Below are positions 26,053-34,833 of a stretch of 64,000 bases of DNA, in pieces. Below the pieces are notes generated by a model, which ran no database searches, was not told the origin of the DNA, and saw nothing but the letters and a program-made list of their open reading frames with translations. Positions within the stretch are counted from its first letter, which is position 1. Each line of letters begins with the position of its first letter. The translations under genes and the position numbers were made by a program. The stretch comes from Ruminococcus sp. (lineage in GTDB: Bacteria > Bacillota > Clostridia > Oscillospirales > Ruminococcaceae), in the NCBI GenBank assembly GCA_017478965.1, contig JAFVCV010000013.1, forward strand, positions 92,702 to 156,701, in the 5' to 3' direction.

Positions 26053-28164
26053 TTATTCAGCCTCTGCGGCACTGTCTGCTGTGTCCTCAGCAGGAGCAGT
26101 GGTGACTGCTGCCTCGGAGCTGTCCTCAGACGCCTCAGAAGAGCTTTCCTCAGCTGCTGAGCTTTCCTCTGCTGCGGAAGTAGTGGTGGTCGTGGTGGTA
26201 GTCACCTCAGGCTCCGGCTCATCTGAACCGCCGCCGCACTTGACTACTGTATAGCCCTCAACGTTTATGAACTCCTTCCTCAGGTCGTCCATGTTGTCGA
26301 AGAACTTGTTGTAAAGTCTTGCGTCAGAATAGGTGCTGCCTTCAACAACGACGTCGTCTGCGTAAACTACAGCATAGAAGGTCTTCTCGCCTTCCTCACC
26401 GTCTTCCTCCTTAGGCTCCAGCTTTACCTTGATCTCGTAAACGCCGATTATCCTGTTGACATATTCGCCCCAGCCGATGCTGTCGTAATTTGTCTTGGAG
26501 TTGAAACCAACGTAGGTGCTGATCTTGTTGAAGCTTGAAATGGACTGAACGGTAGAATCAAGATCGACGTTGCTTATCCATCTCTGTCCGTTTACATTCT
26601 TTCTCATATCGGTGATCTGGTCATCTATCTTGGAACCGAATGCCTCGTAAGCAGCCTCGCCGTTGTCGCTGGTGACATAAGCAGGGAAGCTTGCGTCAAC
26701 AGTATATTCCTTTACGATGTAGCCGTCGCTGTCAGGTGTGCCCTTGATCTTGTAGCCGTCGCTCTGCAGGCCGCTCCATGCGTAGGCCTTTACCTTGAAC
26801 TTGTCGCCGACCTTCAGGCCCTCGTTGTTCTCCAGGTAGTAATCCACTCTGTCGATGAGCTCCTGATCCAGATCGTCCTTGATGACTCTCTTGACTCTCA
26901 GGAACGGTGTGCCTCTGTCATACTCGAACTTGATGCCGTCGAAAGGATCCAGCTCTTCAAGCCCTGTCAGGCCCGTTACTTCATATTCCTTGGAAGGATT
27001 TTTATCCTTTACGATGTAGCACTTCTTGTCATACTCGAAGTAGTAAACGTCGCCGGCCTCCTTCAGGGTCTGCCCGATCTCGGCGGTGATCTTTACCTTG
27101 TCGCCGTTTGAGAGATCCCAGGACTTATCATAATCATACCAGGTGTAGGCGATAGCCCCGTCGGTGTCCATATTCATCCTGCCGCTGCCGTCAGTGCCCT
27201 CAAAGGTCACCTTTATGTACTTCTCGTCGAAGGGATCGAATTCGATGCCCTCTTCCAGCTCCTTGACTTCCTTCTCGAATTCAAGGTTCTTTATCTTTAT
27301 CTTGTTATCTTTAAGGTAATTCACATAATCCTCGCTGAGGGTCACGGTGAACTTTACCTTGTCGCCGTTTTTCAGCTTGCCGTCCTTGCCCTTTTCCATC
27401 TCGGCCTTCAGGTAGAACTCGCCCTTCTTATTGGTCTTTAACAGAGCGTTCCTCATCTTGGCAGCCTCAGCTCTGTCATCGGCCTTGGTCCATGCCTTCT
27501 GGAAAGTAGCATCGTCGATGGAGAAGTAAGGAGCGATATACATCATGTCGTCGTCATCGGTGTAGTCGTCCAGGTCGTCCATCAGGTCCTCCAGATCCTC
27601 CAGACCGTCGATGTCCTTTATCTTGTCCCTCATGGCGTAGGCCTTGTCAAGGTCGGTGTAATCCGAAGCGCCCATGTAAGGCGGTTTCGCCAGATTGACC
27701 GTTGCGGTGCCGTAATTGTTCAGTCCGTCGAACTCAACACGGAACAGGTCCGCTGCGTCGATCTTCTGATACTTGTTCACGTTCACAAGAACGATGATGA
27801 GAACTATCAATGCCACCAGCGCCGCTGCTGCGATGCCAAGGAGCTTGACGTTCTTCTGGCAGAAAGCTTTGAGCTTTTCCACCGTGGGATTAGGCTGCTT
27901 CACTGCGGCAGCGCCCTGCTGCTGATAGCCCTGCTGCTGATAGCCTGCGTTGGGGTCATAACCTTGCTGCTGATAGCCTGCGTTGGGGTCATAACCCTGC
28001 TGCTGATAGCCTGCGTTAGGGTCATAACCTTGCTGCTGGTAGCCTGCATTGGGGTCGTAGCCCTGCTGAACAGCAGGAGCTGAGTCTTCAATGACCGTGC
28101 CGCAGCTTCCGCAGAACTTCGTGGTGTCGTCCAGCTGCGCTCCGCATTTGGGACAAAATTTCAT
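26053..28164 (-). CDS. Zinc-ribbon membrane protein with YDPNAGYQQQG repeats, function unknown
   Basis: 703 residues. An N-terminal zinc ribbon has Cys4, Cys7, Cys18 and Cys21. Four 11-residue repeats of GYDPNAGYQQQ follow (about 35-78), then one membrane helix at about 107-129 (IAAAALVALIVLIIVLVNV). A large beta-rich extracellular region with repeated FDPFD segments comes next, and an acidic Ser/Glu/Ala tail ends it. The topology is zinc ribbon inside, body outside. Proteins of this layout are common in Ruminococcaceae but uncharacterised. A perfect consensus promoter and a structured leader precede it. Confidence 0.8.
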   Translation of the reverse strand: MKFCPKCGAQLDDTTKFCGSCGTVIEDSAPAVQQGYDPNAGYQQQGYDPNAGYQQQGYDPNAGYQQQGYDPNAGYQQQGYQQQGAAAVKQPNPTVEKLKAFCQKNVKLLGIAAAALVALIVLIIVLVNVNKYQKIDAADLFRVEFDGLNNYGTATVNLAKPPYMGASDYTDLDKAYAMRDKIKDIDGLEDLEDLMDDLDDYTDDDDMMYIAPYFSIDDATFQKAWTKADDRAEAAKMRNALLKTNKKGEFYLKAEMEKGKDGKLKNGDKVKFTVTLSEDYVNYLKDNKIKIKNLEFEKEVKELEEGIEFDPFDEKYIKVTFEGTDGSGRMNMDTDGAIAYTWYDYDKSWDLSNGDKVKITAEIGQTLKEAGDVYYFEYDKKCYIVKDKNPSKEYEVTGLTGLEELDPFDGIKFEYDRGTPFLRVKRVIKDDLDQELIDRVDYYLENNEGLKVGDKFKVKAYAWSGLQSDGYKIKGTPDSDGYIVKEYTVDASFPAYVTSDNGEAAYEAFGSKIDDQITDMRKNVNGQRWISNVDLDSTVQSISSFNKISTYVGFNSKTNYDSIGWGEYVNRIIGVYEIKVKLEPKEEDGEEGEKTFYAVVYADDVVVEGSTYSDARLYNKFFDNMDDLRKEFINVEGYTVVKCGGGSDEPEPEVTTTTTTTTSAAEESSAAEESSSEASEDSSEAAVTTAPAEDTADSAAEAE
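27931..28062 (-). repeat. 33-bp tandem repeat, four copies, inside the zinc-ribbon gene
   Basis: Each unit encodes GYDPNAGYQQQ. The units differ by only a few bases, so expansion looks recent. Confidence 0.85.
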
Positions 28165-28271
28165 ACGAAAACCTCCATATCTTCTTATTGAGCCGCACCG
28201 GCTCTTTTCTGATTAGATAGTTCCTTCGCCGCCCTGCCCGTCCTCATCGGGAACGGCAGCGGATCCGTTTT

Positions 28272-28330
28272 TGTGAAATTTTTGAACTTTCATGACTAAT
28301 AAGTCACAAATAGTTCAGCATAATTTCACA
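28272..28330 (-). promoter_or_regulatory. Nested stem-loop at the 5' end of the zinc-ribbon transcript
   Basis: Three concentric inverted repeats: TGTGAAATT/AATTTCACA (28272-28280, 28322-28330), GAACT/AGTTC (28284-28288, 28312-28316) and TGACT/AGTCA (28293-28297, 28302-28306). The structure begins at the predicted transcription start, so the mRNA would open with it. The rest of 28165-28271 holds smaller GC hairpins and no gene. Confidence 0.5.
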
Positions 28331-28335
28331 CACTA

Positions 28336-28364
28336 ATTATAGAACATAGCAAAGTGTTTGTCAA
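28336..28364 (-). promoter_or_regulatory. Perfect-consensus sigma-A promoter of the zinc-ribbon gene
   Basis: Minus strand TTGACA (28359-28364), 17 bases, TATAAT (28336-28341). It gives a leader of about 165 bases. Confidence 0.85.
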
Positions 28365-28482
28365 GGGTTTCAGTACAATTTTTCGACTAATTACAAATTC
28401 CGGGGGAAAGAACCGAAGAAAAACTGTACATTTCCATAAAGACCCCTAAAACCGCACTTTTTCTACTCCCTGGCCGCCATGC

Positions 28483-28854
28483 TCAGAGCAGGGAGCTGAG
28501 ATGGGGGAGCTGTCTTCGGTGCAGCTCTTCAAGCTGACGGCAGATGCTTTGTGTCTCTGCTTTCAGCTCCTCGCTGCCGGTGTTTGCCAGGGCGCTGAGC
28601 CTGCTGACGCTCACGTCGATGCTCATGAGAACGCCGGTGTTCTCCAGCATTGACATTGCCCGGTAATAGCTCTCCCATTCCTCTGCGAACCTTTCCACAC
28701 CGGGAAGGCTGTCCTCGTCGTTTTCGTAGGCCTCTATTATCTCTTCACCTATGCCGCAGAGCCTTTCGGTCATTTTCCCGGTGTAGACCGCCGTCCCCGC
28801 AGCTCCGATAAGAATGGCCGCAGTCAGAATGATACATATGATGGTTCGTTTCAT
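28483..28854 (-). CDS. DUF4363-like small secreted or anchored protein
   Basis: 123 residues: a signal anchor (IICIILTAAILIGAAGTAVY) followed by a helical region rich in Glu and Leu. Length, layout and its place downstream of a DUF421 gene fit DUF4363, a family of unknown function that often accompanies DUF421 membrane proteins. The assignment rests on context and architecture more than on motifs. Confidence 0.6.
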   Translation of the reverse strand: MKRTIICIILTAAILIGAAGTAVYTGKMTERLCGIGEEIIEAYENDEDSLPGVERFAEEWESYYRAMSMLENTGVLMSIDVSVSRLSALANTGSEELKAETQSICRQLEELHRRQLPHLSSLL

Positions 28855-28940
28855 TTTCGCCTTTCTTTTTCTCAGGCGGCGCTGACGGTGGGTCCTTCAC
28901 ATCAGTCCCGCTCTTTATATAATTATACTCGTTTTTGTAA

Positions 28941-28968
28941 AAAAATCCACCTACCAGAGATGGATTTT
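28941..28968 (-). terminator. Hairpin terminator after the DUF421 gene
   Basis: AAAATCCA (28942-28949) and TGGATTTT (28961-28968); the minus strand continues with a T-run. An adjacent perfect GCAACGC/GCGTTGC-type inverted repeat (28971-28986) faces the plus strand with TTTTT. Confidence 0.55.
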
Positions 28969-29031
28969 CCGCAACGCAGCGTTGCGTTTTTGTTCAGGCC
29001 CCGGTGTTTTTTTCAGGGAGATTGGTAATTT

Positions 29032-29715
29032 TCAATTTTTATCTTTTTTATCGCTCATAATAAAAGTGCAGCTGCCCGAACGGTCGGCGGTCATGATATA
29101 GACGTCCTCCAGTCTCAGTTTCCGTTCACTGAGCTGCTTTTCCAGCCACTTGCGGTCAAATCCCAGGGACTTGAGAGCGTAGCCCTCCACGCTGCCGTCG
29201 CTCACTATCATCATGGGCGGGTCGCATTCGGACGTTTCAAGTCCAAGGTCATCGGGTGAAATTGGTGCGGCGGATGACTTCTGTGCGGCGCTGACCTTTC
29301 CTGTGGTCTCCACTACCGCAAACTGAACGTCTTTAAGGTCGAATATCCCCTGAGAGCGCAGTGCGGCCATCAGGTCTTCCGGGGTGAACCGCAGCTCACG
29401 CAGCATTTTTTTGTCGGCCTTCCCGCCGGAGACTATGACCCTTGCTGAACCGCTGACTGCCCGCCTTATAGGCTCGGACCTCAGGCAGAGCTGAGAAACG
29501 AAAACGTCCAGGGCCACCATGGTCAGTATTGGCACCACTCCCATGGCCATGGGTATGCTCAGGTCTTCCATTGGCAGAGTTGCGATGTTCGAGAGCATGA
29601 TGGTCACCACCAGCTCCGATGGCTGCAGCTCGCCTATCTGCCGCTTGCCCATGAGCCGCACTGCAAAGATTATTATTATATAAAGTATCGTGCCTCTGAA
29701 AAAAACTGCCAGCAT
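29032..29715 (-). CDS. DUF421 membrane protein (YetF/YcaP family)
   Basis: 227 residues. Three N-terminal membrane helices contain the family signature RLMGKRQIGELQPSELVVTIMLSNIA, followed by a soluble domain with GxxD/EDV-type strands (VIVSGGKADKKMLRELRFT, then LRSQGIFDLKDVQFAVVE). The biochemical function is unsettled; Bacillus relatives are linked to the spore membrane. It is divergent from recQ and upstream of the DUF4363-like gene. Confidence 0.88.
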   Translation of the reverse strand: MLAVFFRGTILYIIIIFAVRLMGKRQIGELQPSELVVTIMLSNIATLPMEDLSIPMAMGVVPILTMVALDVFVSQLCLRSEPIRRAVSGSARVIVSGGKADKKMLRELRFTPEDLMAALRSQGIFDLKDVQFAVVETTGKVSAAQKSSAAPISPDDLGLETSECDPPMMIVSDGSVEGYALKSLGFDRKWLEKQLSERKLRLEDVYIMTADRSGSCTFIMSDKKDKN

Positions 29716-29819
29716 ATCTCTACCCGCTTTCTTTTTGGTCTGCTGCCTGACGGCCGGTGCTATCTGTTCCCCCGGTCCGGAAAAATTTATCGGAAAGACT
29801 CAGCTTTCGCCGTATTCTC

Positions 29820-29848
29820 TTGATTTTCGGGGAAAACCGTGATATAAT
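29820..29848 (+). promoter_or_regulatory. Sigma-A promoter of recQ
   Basis: TTGATT (29820-29825), 17 bases, TATAAT (29843-29848). Confidence 0.7.
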
Positions 29849-29924
29849 AGTACTTAGCTCATCATGAGCCGCTATCTTGCCGGGAAAGGCCGTGAATATC
29901 CCCCGGCGTGTAAAGGAAAGTATC

Positions 29925-32195
29925 ATGTCAGAAACTAAGAATAAATACAGCGTACTGTCCGAATACTTTGGCCACCAGAGTTTCAGAGAAGGACAGGAAC
30001 AGCTGATAGACGCCATTCTTTCGGGCCGTGACGCTCTCGGCATCATGCCCACCGGCGCCGGTAAATCTATGTGCTATCAGATCCCGGCTCTGATGTTCGA
30101 CGGGATAACTGTGGTGGTCTCGCCGCTGATATCCCTTATGAAGGACCAGGTCAGTTCCCTTATCCAGTCAGGCATAAGGGCGGCCTATCTCAATACCTCA
30201 CTGACCCAGCAGCAGTATAATGCCGCCCTGCAAAACGCCAGACAGGGTATGTATAAGCTCATCTACGTTGCCCCGGAAAGGCTCTGTACTCCGTCATTTC
30301 TGTCACTGGCGGGCTATGTGAGGATATCCATGTTAGCTGTGGACGAGGCCCACTGCGTTTCTCAGTGGGGACAGGATTTCAGGCCCTCTTATCTGAAAAT
30401 ACCCGAGTTCCTGAATCACCTTAGCTACCGCCCGGTGGTGAGCGCCTTTACCGCCACCGCCACTGATGCTGTCAGGGAGGACATAATAAAAAGACTCACG
30501 CTCAGAGCGCCTAAGTGCGTGACCACCGGATTTGACAGGAAGAACCTGTATTTCGGCGTTGTCCACGCCAGGGACAAGTACAGCGAGACGAAGGAGATAG
30601 TTTTAGAAAACAGGGACAAGAGCGGCATCATTTACTGCTCCACCAGAAAAAATGTGGAGGCTGTGTGCGAAAAGCTCAACGCCGACGGCATACCCTGCAC
30701 AAGGTATCACGCTGGGCTGAGCGATAAGGAAAGGCGGCAGAACCAGGACGATTTCATTTATGAGAAGGTCCCGGTCATCGCTGCCACCAACGCTTTCGGC
30801 ATGGGTATAGATAAATCGAACGTTGCCTACGTGGTCCACTATAATATGCCCAAGAACCTCGAAAATTATTACCAGGAGGCAGGCCGTGCCGGCAGGGACG
30901 GCAATGAGGCGAAGTGCGTGCTCCTTTACAGCGGACAGGACGTGGTCACTAACAGATTTCTTATAGAAAATTCCAACGACAACCCGGAGCTTGGGGAGGA
31001 GGAGCTTAACGCCCACCGCCGCAGAGAGATGCAAAAGCTGGATAAGATGAACGCCTACTGCAATACCAGTCTTTGCCTTCGTCAGTTCATTCTGGACTAC
31101 TTCGGGGAGACTAAGCCCTGCACCTGCGGCAACTGCTCCAACTGCTCGGGCGAAACGGAGCTGAAAGACGTGACGCTGGAGGCGCAGAAGATACTTTCCT
31201 GCGTATACAGGCTCCATCAGCGCAACCTGCATTTCGGGGCCTCGGTGATCTCCCAGGTGCTGAGAGGGGCGAATACGGAAAGCGTAAAAAAATTCGGCCT
31301 TTCCACCCTTTCCACCTTCGGCATAATGGCTGGCTCCACCGAGACCTTTATCAGATCGGTCATAAGATTTTTAGCCGCCGACGGCTACCTTGCCGCCGCC
31401 GAGCACAGTACACTGACCCTTACAAGAGCTGCCGCAGATGTGCTCAGGGGGGAGAAGAAACTCAGCATGAGGACCCCGGCAGTCAGAAAGCGCAGCCGCC
31501 GGGAGGAGCTTTCCGCCGCCTTCAGCAAGGGCAGAAAGGGCCAGAGGGATAAGCTAAGCCTCATAGATACGGACCTTTTCGGCAGGCTCAGAGAGCTGAG
31601 GAAGACTTTGGCCGAAAAGGAGGGAGTGCCGCCCTATATAGTTTTCAGCGACACCGCACTGAGAGATATGTGCGTAAAGCTTCCCAGGACCCAGAGCGAG
31701 TTTCTTGAAGTCTCCGGGGTGGGGAAGGTCAAGCAGGAGAAATATGGCAGCGATTTCACCTCAGAGATAATCAGGTATATGAACGAGGGGCATACATATA
31801 ATGATAGCGGAGATGCTGCTGAGGAGGACCTGTTCGGGTATATCGCTGTTCATACTGACGAGCTCAGTGACAGTGATGAGGAGCTGACACTGGGGCAGCT
31901 CTGCGACGGGTTCCTTTCACAGCTAGGTATAGACGCAGACAAGAACGAGCTTAAAGACGCTGTCCAGAGCTGGCTGATAAACGAGAACTATCTGACGGAG
32001 AAGAAGGAAGACGGAAAGACCCGTTTAGCGCCGACGATACTGACGGAAGAGACGGGTATAGTGGAGCTTGAAAAGCTGTCCTCGGGGGGAAGGACATATA
32101 AAGCCCTGGTCTTCCCAAGAGCAGCCCAGCAGTTCATGATAGAGAACATGAAAGAAATAGCGGAAAAAGCAAAAAACAATAAAAACTCACCGTGA
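29925..32195 (+). CDS. recQ: ATP-dependent DNA helicase RecQ
   Basis: 756 residues, a 3'-5' DNA helicase in recombination and fork repair. Motif 0 is FREGQEQLIDA, Walker A is MPTGAGKS (41-48), the Walker B box is VDEAHC followed by SQWGQDFRPSY, and motif VI is YYQEAGRAGRDG. A zinc-binding cysteine cluster (CLRQFIL then CTCGNCSNC), an RQC winged helix and an HRDC domain (FLEVSGVGKVKQEKYG) follow, plus about 140 further residues. ATG 29925 has AAAGGAA 6 bases upstream; the in-frame TTG at 29877 has no such site. Confidence 0.95.
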   Translation: MSETKNKYSVLSEYFGHQSFREGQEQLIDAILSGRDALGIMPTGAGKSMCYQIPALMFDGITVVVSPLISLMKDQVSSLIQSGIRAAYLNTSLTQQQYNAALQNARQGMYKLIYVAPERLCTPSFLSLAGYVRISMLAVDEAHCVSQWGQDFRPSYLKIPEFLNHLSYRPVVSAFTATATDAVREDIIKRLTLRAPKCVTTGFDRKNLYFGVVHARDKYSETKEIVLENRDKSGIIYCSTRKNVEAVCEKLNADGIPCTRYHAGLSDKERRQNQDDFIYEKVPVIAATNAFGMGIDKSNVAYVVHYNMPKNLENYYQEAGRAGRDGNEAKCVLLYSGQDVVTNRFLIENSNDNPELGEEELNAHRRREMQKLDKMNAYCNTSLCLRQFILDYFGETKPCTCGNCSNCSGETELKDVTLEAQKILSCVYRLHQRNLHFGASVISQVLRGANTESVKKFGLSTLSTFGIMAGSTETFIRSVIRFLAADGYLAAAEHSTLTLTRAAADVLRGEKKLSMRTPAVRKRSRREELSAAFSKGRKGQRDKLSLIDTDLFGRLRELRKTLAEKEGVPPYIVFSDTALRDMCVKLPRTQSEFLEVSGVGKVKQEKYGSDFTSEIIRYMNEGHTYNDSGDAAEEDLFGYIAVHTDELSDSDEELTLGQLCDGFLSQLGIDADKNELKDAVQSWLINENYLTEKKEDGKTRLAPTILTEETGIVELEKLSSGGRTYKALVFPRAAQQFMIENMKEIAEKAKNNKNSP

Positions 32196-32288
32196 CCCAG
32201 GTCTCCGGAAAGGGGTCCGGGGACAGCAGGCGTGGCCTGTCATAAAACGACAAACATAAACAAACGAATGTAAGCGGGGGAACTGAAA

Positions 32289-33239
32289 ATGAAAAAGATA
32301 AGCATTAATAAGCTTAACCGCAAGGCCCTGGAGGCTAAGGCATTTATTGAAGAGTGTAACGAAAAGTATGAGAAAAAGCTTCGCACGGCAGCGGAAAGGA
32401 TAGCACAGGAGCATAAGCAAAGACCTATAATCCTCCTGTCCGGTCCTTCGGGGTCCGGCAAGACCACTTCTGCATTGAAGATAGACGATATGCTGGACAA
32501 TATGGGTGTGCATACCCATACTATCTCTATGGACGACTATTTTCTGCCAAAGGGTGAGTTCGACGACGTTCTCACCGAGGACGGCAAGCCGGACTATGAG
32601 TCCCCTCTGAGGATAGACATAAAAAAGCTCAGTGAGCATATGGAAAAGATCTCGAGGTGCGAGGAGGTAATGATACCTAAGTTCCACTTCTCCACCCAGA
32701 CCTCATCGGACGGCTATCTGTTCAAAAGAGGGAAGGACGATATAATCGTCTTTGAGGGTATCCATGCCCTTAACCCTGCCGTCACCGGTTCCGCCGGAGA
32801 CTTTGCAAGATGTATGTACGTCAGTGTCAGGACCAGGATCGAGCTGGAAAACGGCAGGCTCGTCCACCCATCTATGATAAGGGTCATGAGAAGGCTCATA
32901 CGTGACGAGCTTTACAGAGGCCGTGGTCCCGCTGAGACTTTCGAGATGTTCAAGAACGTTTCACGTGGGGAGGATAAATACATACTGCCCTACAAGCACA
33001 GGGCGGAAGAGTCCCCTGAATTCTCCATCGACACCTTCATCGCCTACGAGCCGGCGGTCTATAAGGATCTCCTTCTGGAAAAGATCAGGCAGGAAAGCAA
33101 GACCTATGAGGGCTTTGAGCGCTTTGAAACTATCCTCATGCTCCTGGAGGCCATTGACCCCATCGACCCTCAGCTTTGCGAAAGCGACTCGCTGGTAAAG
33201 GAATTTATCGGCGGCAGCGTTTATCTGGCAGGAAAGTGA
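32289..33239 (+). CDS. Uridine kinase-like nucleotide kinase
   Basis: 316 residues. An N-terminal helix pair precedes a P-loop LLSGPSGSGKTT (about 49-60), ISMDDYF (uridine-kinase/phosphoribulokinase Asp motif), IVFEGIHAL (Walker B region) and a helical C-terminus. It is longer than classic Udk (about 210 residues), a form common in Clostridia and annotated as nucleoside kinase. The phosphate acceptor is not certain. It is probably in one transcript with recQ, 93 bp upstream, and ends at the bidirectional terminator at 33335. Confidence 0.8.
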   Translation: MKKISINKLNRKALEAKAFIEECNEKYEKKLRTAAERIAQEHKQRPIILLSGPSGSGKTTSALKIDDMLDNMGVHTHTISMDDYFLPKGEFDDVLTEDGKPDYESPLRIDIKKLSEHMEKISRCEEVMIPKFHFSTQTSSDGYLFKRGKDDIIVFEGIHALNPAVTGSAGDFARCMYVSVRTRIELENGRLVHPSMIRVMRRLIRDELYRGRGPAETFEMFKNVSRGEDKYILPYKHRAEESPEFSIDTFIAYEPAVYKDLLLEKIRQESKTYEGFERFETILMLLEAIDPIDPQLCESDSLVKEFIGGSVYLAGK

Positions 33240-33334
33240 GTTGTGTCCCTTGGATCTATGACCTGGCCGCTCCTGCGGGGACAGCGCACAGCTTTTCCCG
33301 AAACTCTGGCTACGGTGTGTTTTTGATCTTCTGT

Positions 33335-33366
33335 CAAAAAAAGGTGTCCGAGAGGACACCTTTTTG
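33335..33366. terminator. Bidirectional intrinsic terminator
   Basis: AAGGTGTCC (33341-33349), GAGA loop, GGACACCTT (33354-33362), with A-run before and T-run after. It serves the kinase gene and the convergent GH5 gene. Confidence 0.9.
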
Positions 33367-34554
33367 TTATGCTGTTATCTTGTCAGCCGTGGCTTTTACC
33401 ACCTCAGCGTCACTGTCGGACTTTATCTTACATTCCGTCCGGGAATAGAAATTGTCGTTTACGTCCCACAGTACCGGTACAAAGCCGTAGTCTGCCGCCA
33501 TGTCCATCATGTATCTCAGTGCCTCGGAGCTTTCTGTTATCTCCGCTGAGCTGCTAAAACGGTCCGGCTCGTAGATGGAGGTACATTCTCCCACGAAAAC
33601 AGGTATGCCCTTGTCAGTAAAGGCCGCTTTCAGCTCCTCGCACTGACCCTTGCTGTATTCCTCCCACTGAGGGCCGCCGATGTTGTTGGTCCAGTACATG
33701 GCATTGTCAATGTAGTGGACGCTGACCATCAGCTTGTCTTTCGCACTGTCCTCGGGCATATGGAACCGTTCGTCGCTGGTCTTATCAATGTTTGTCCAGT
33801 AGCCCGATGCGATAAGAAGACGCTGGGAATTGTTGCCCCCGGTAGCCCGGACGGTGTCTACAAATATCTGGTTCATCTCGTTGACGTAGCTATAGATCTC
33901 TTCTTCCGTCATGCTGTCCTCATCACGGTGGGACCCAAGGTTCTCGTTATAACCCTCGAAGATAAGATAGTCAGAGTAGTCTTTGAAATACTCTGCTACC
34001 TGCTCCCAGACCGCCTTTGCCGCAGCTTCGGCCTCCTCACGGGGCTTGTTCTTTATAAGGTATTCGTCATAGTGATGGATATTTATGACCGCATACATAC
34101 CGTCATCAAGGACCCAGTCCACTACCTCCTGCACTCTTGCGATGTAGTCGCTGTCAACAGTGTAGGTCCCGTCGTCCTCCATCATGTTGCCCCAGTAAAC
34201 CGGTATCCTCACGGTGCTGAACCCCGCATTTTCCATGCCGTCTATGCAGTCCTCCGTGGTCATCACCGCACCCCAGCATTTCTCATATTCAAGGGGAACG
34301 TCCTGGCCGATGGTAGAAGCGCCGGAGGTCTTGTTGCCTGTGCTCGACCAGTAGGCCTCGAAGGTGTTTCCCAGGTTCTCTCCGATACCCATTTCCTTAG
34401 CGTACTCCTCAGCGCTGAGACCTCTCATTACGCCAGCCGGCGTCTTTTTTTCCTCAGCCGGCGTTGAGGAACTGTCCGCCGTATTACCGCAGCCTCCTAT
34501 GGCCGCCGTTAGTATCAGTACAGCCAAAGCCGTGCAAATGCCTTTGTTTTTCAT
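33367..34554 (-). CDS. Glycoside hydrolase family 5 lipoprotein (cellulase-type)
   Basis: 395 residues. A lipoprotein signal peptide (LAVLILTAAIGGC, lipidated Cys22) and a short Ser/Glu/Lys linker lead to a GH5 catalytic domain: GIGENLGNTFEAYW, GFSTVRIPVYWGN, NIHHYDEY, acid/base Glu204 in FEGYNEN and nucleophile Glu323 in VFVGECTS. It likely cleaves beta-1,4-glucans or related hemicelluloses at the cell surface. No dockerin or carbohydrate-binding module is present, so it is membrane-tethered rather than cellulosomal. ATG 34554 has GGGAG upstream; longer in-frame starts would bury the signal peptide. Confidence 0.88.
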   Translation of the reverse strand: MKNKGICTALAVLILTAAIGGCGNTADSSSTPAEEKKTPAGVMRGLSAEEYAKEMGIGENLGNTFEAYWSSTGNKTSGASTIGQDVPLEYEKCWGAVMTTEDCIDGMENAGFSTVRIPVYWGNMMEDDGTYTVDSDYIARVQEVVDWVLDDGMYAVINIHHYDEYLIKNKPREEAEAAAKAVWEQVAEYFKDYSDYLIFEGYNENLGSHRDEDSMTEEEIYSYVNEMNQIFVDTVRATGGNNSQRLLIASGYWTNIDKTSDERFHMPEDSAKDKLMVSVHYIDNAMYWTNNIGGPQWEEYSKGQCEELKAAFTDKGIPVFVGECTSIYEPDRFSSSAEITESSEALRYMMDMAADYGFVPVLWDVNDNFYSRTECKIKSDSDAEVVKATADKITA

Positions 34555-34768
34555 AAGCTCTCCCCCAAATATGATGATATAAATATTATAAAGCAAGATG
34601 GAAAAATAAAAAATAGCATATCGTTCCCATTTAGATATCATTTTGTGCTAAAGTAAAGGCAAAAATATAAGAATATTGACCGCAAAAGAATAAAAGCGCA
34701 TCTTAACAAAAGTTTTAAAATAAAGTCCCCCAACAAAAGTCACCTGGATAAAACACGCTGCGCAGGTC

Positions 34769-34797
34769 TTTACTTTTGTGAACCGATATGGTATAAT
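34769..34797 (+). promoter_or_regulatory. Promoter of the hypE-cheW unit
   Basis: TTTACT (34769-34774), 17 bases, TATAAT (34792-34797). Confidence 0.55.
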
Positions 34798-34833
34798 AGA
34801 ACATACCATAAAAACCGAAAAGGAGCTGATCTT

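Noticed and set aside
28971-28986. Perfect GCAACGC/GCGTTGC palindrome followed by TTTTT on the plus strand
   Set aside because: It looks like a terminator, but no plus-strand gene lies upstream; left as part of the DUF421 terminator region.
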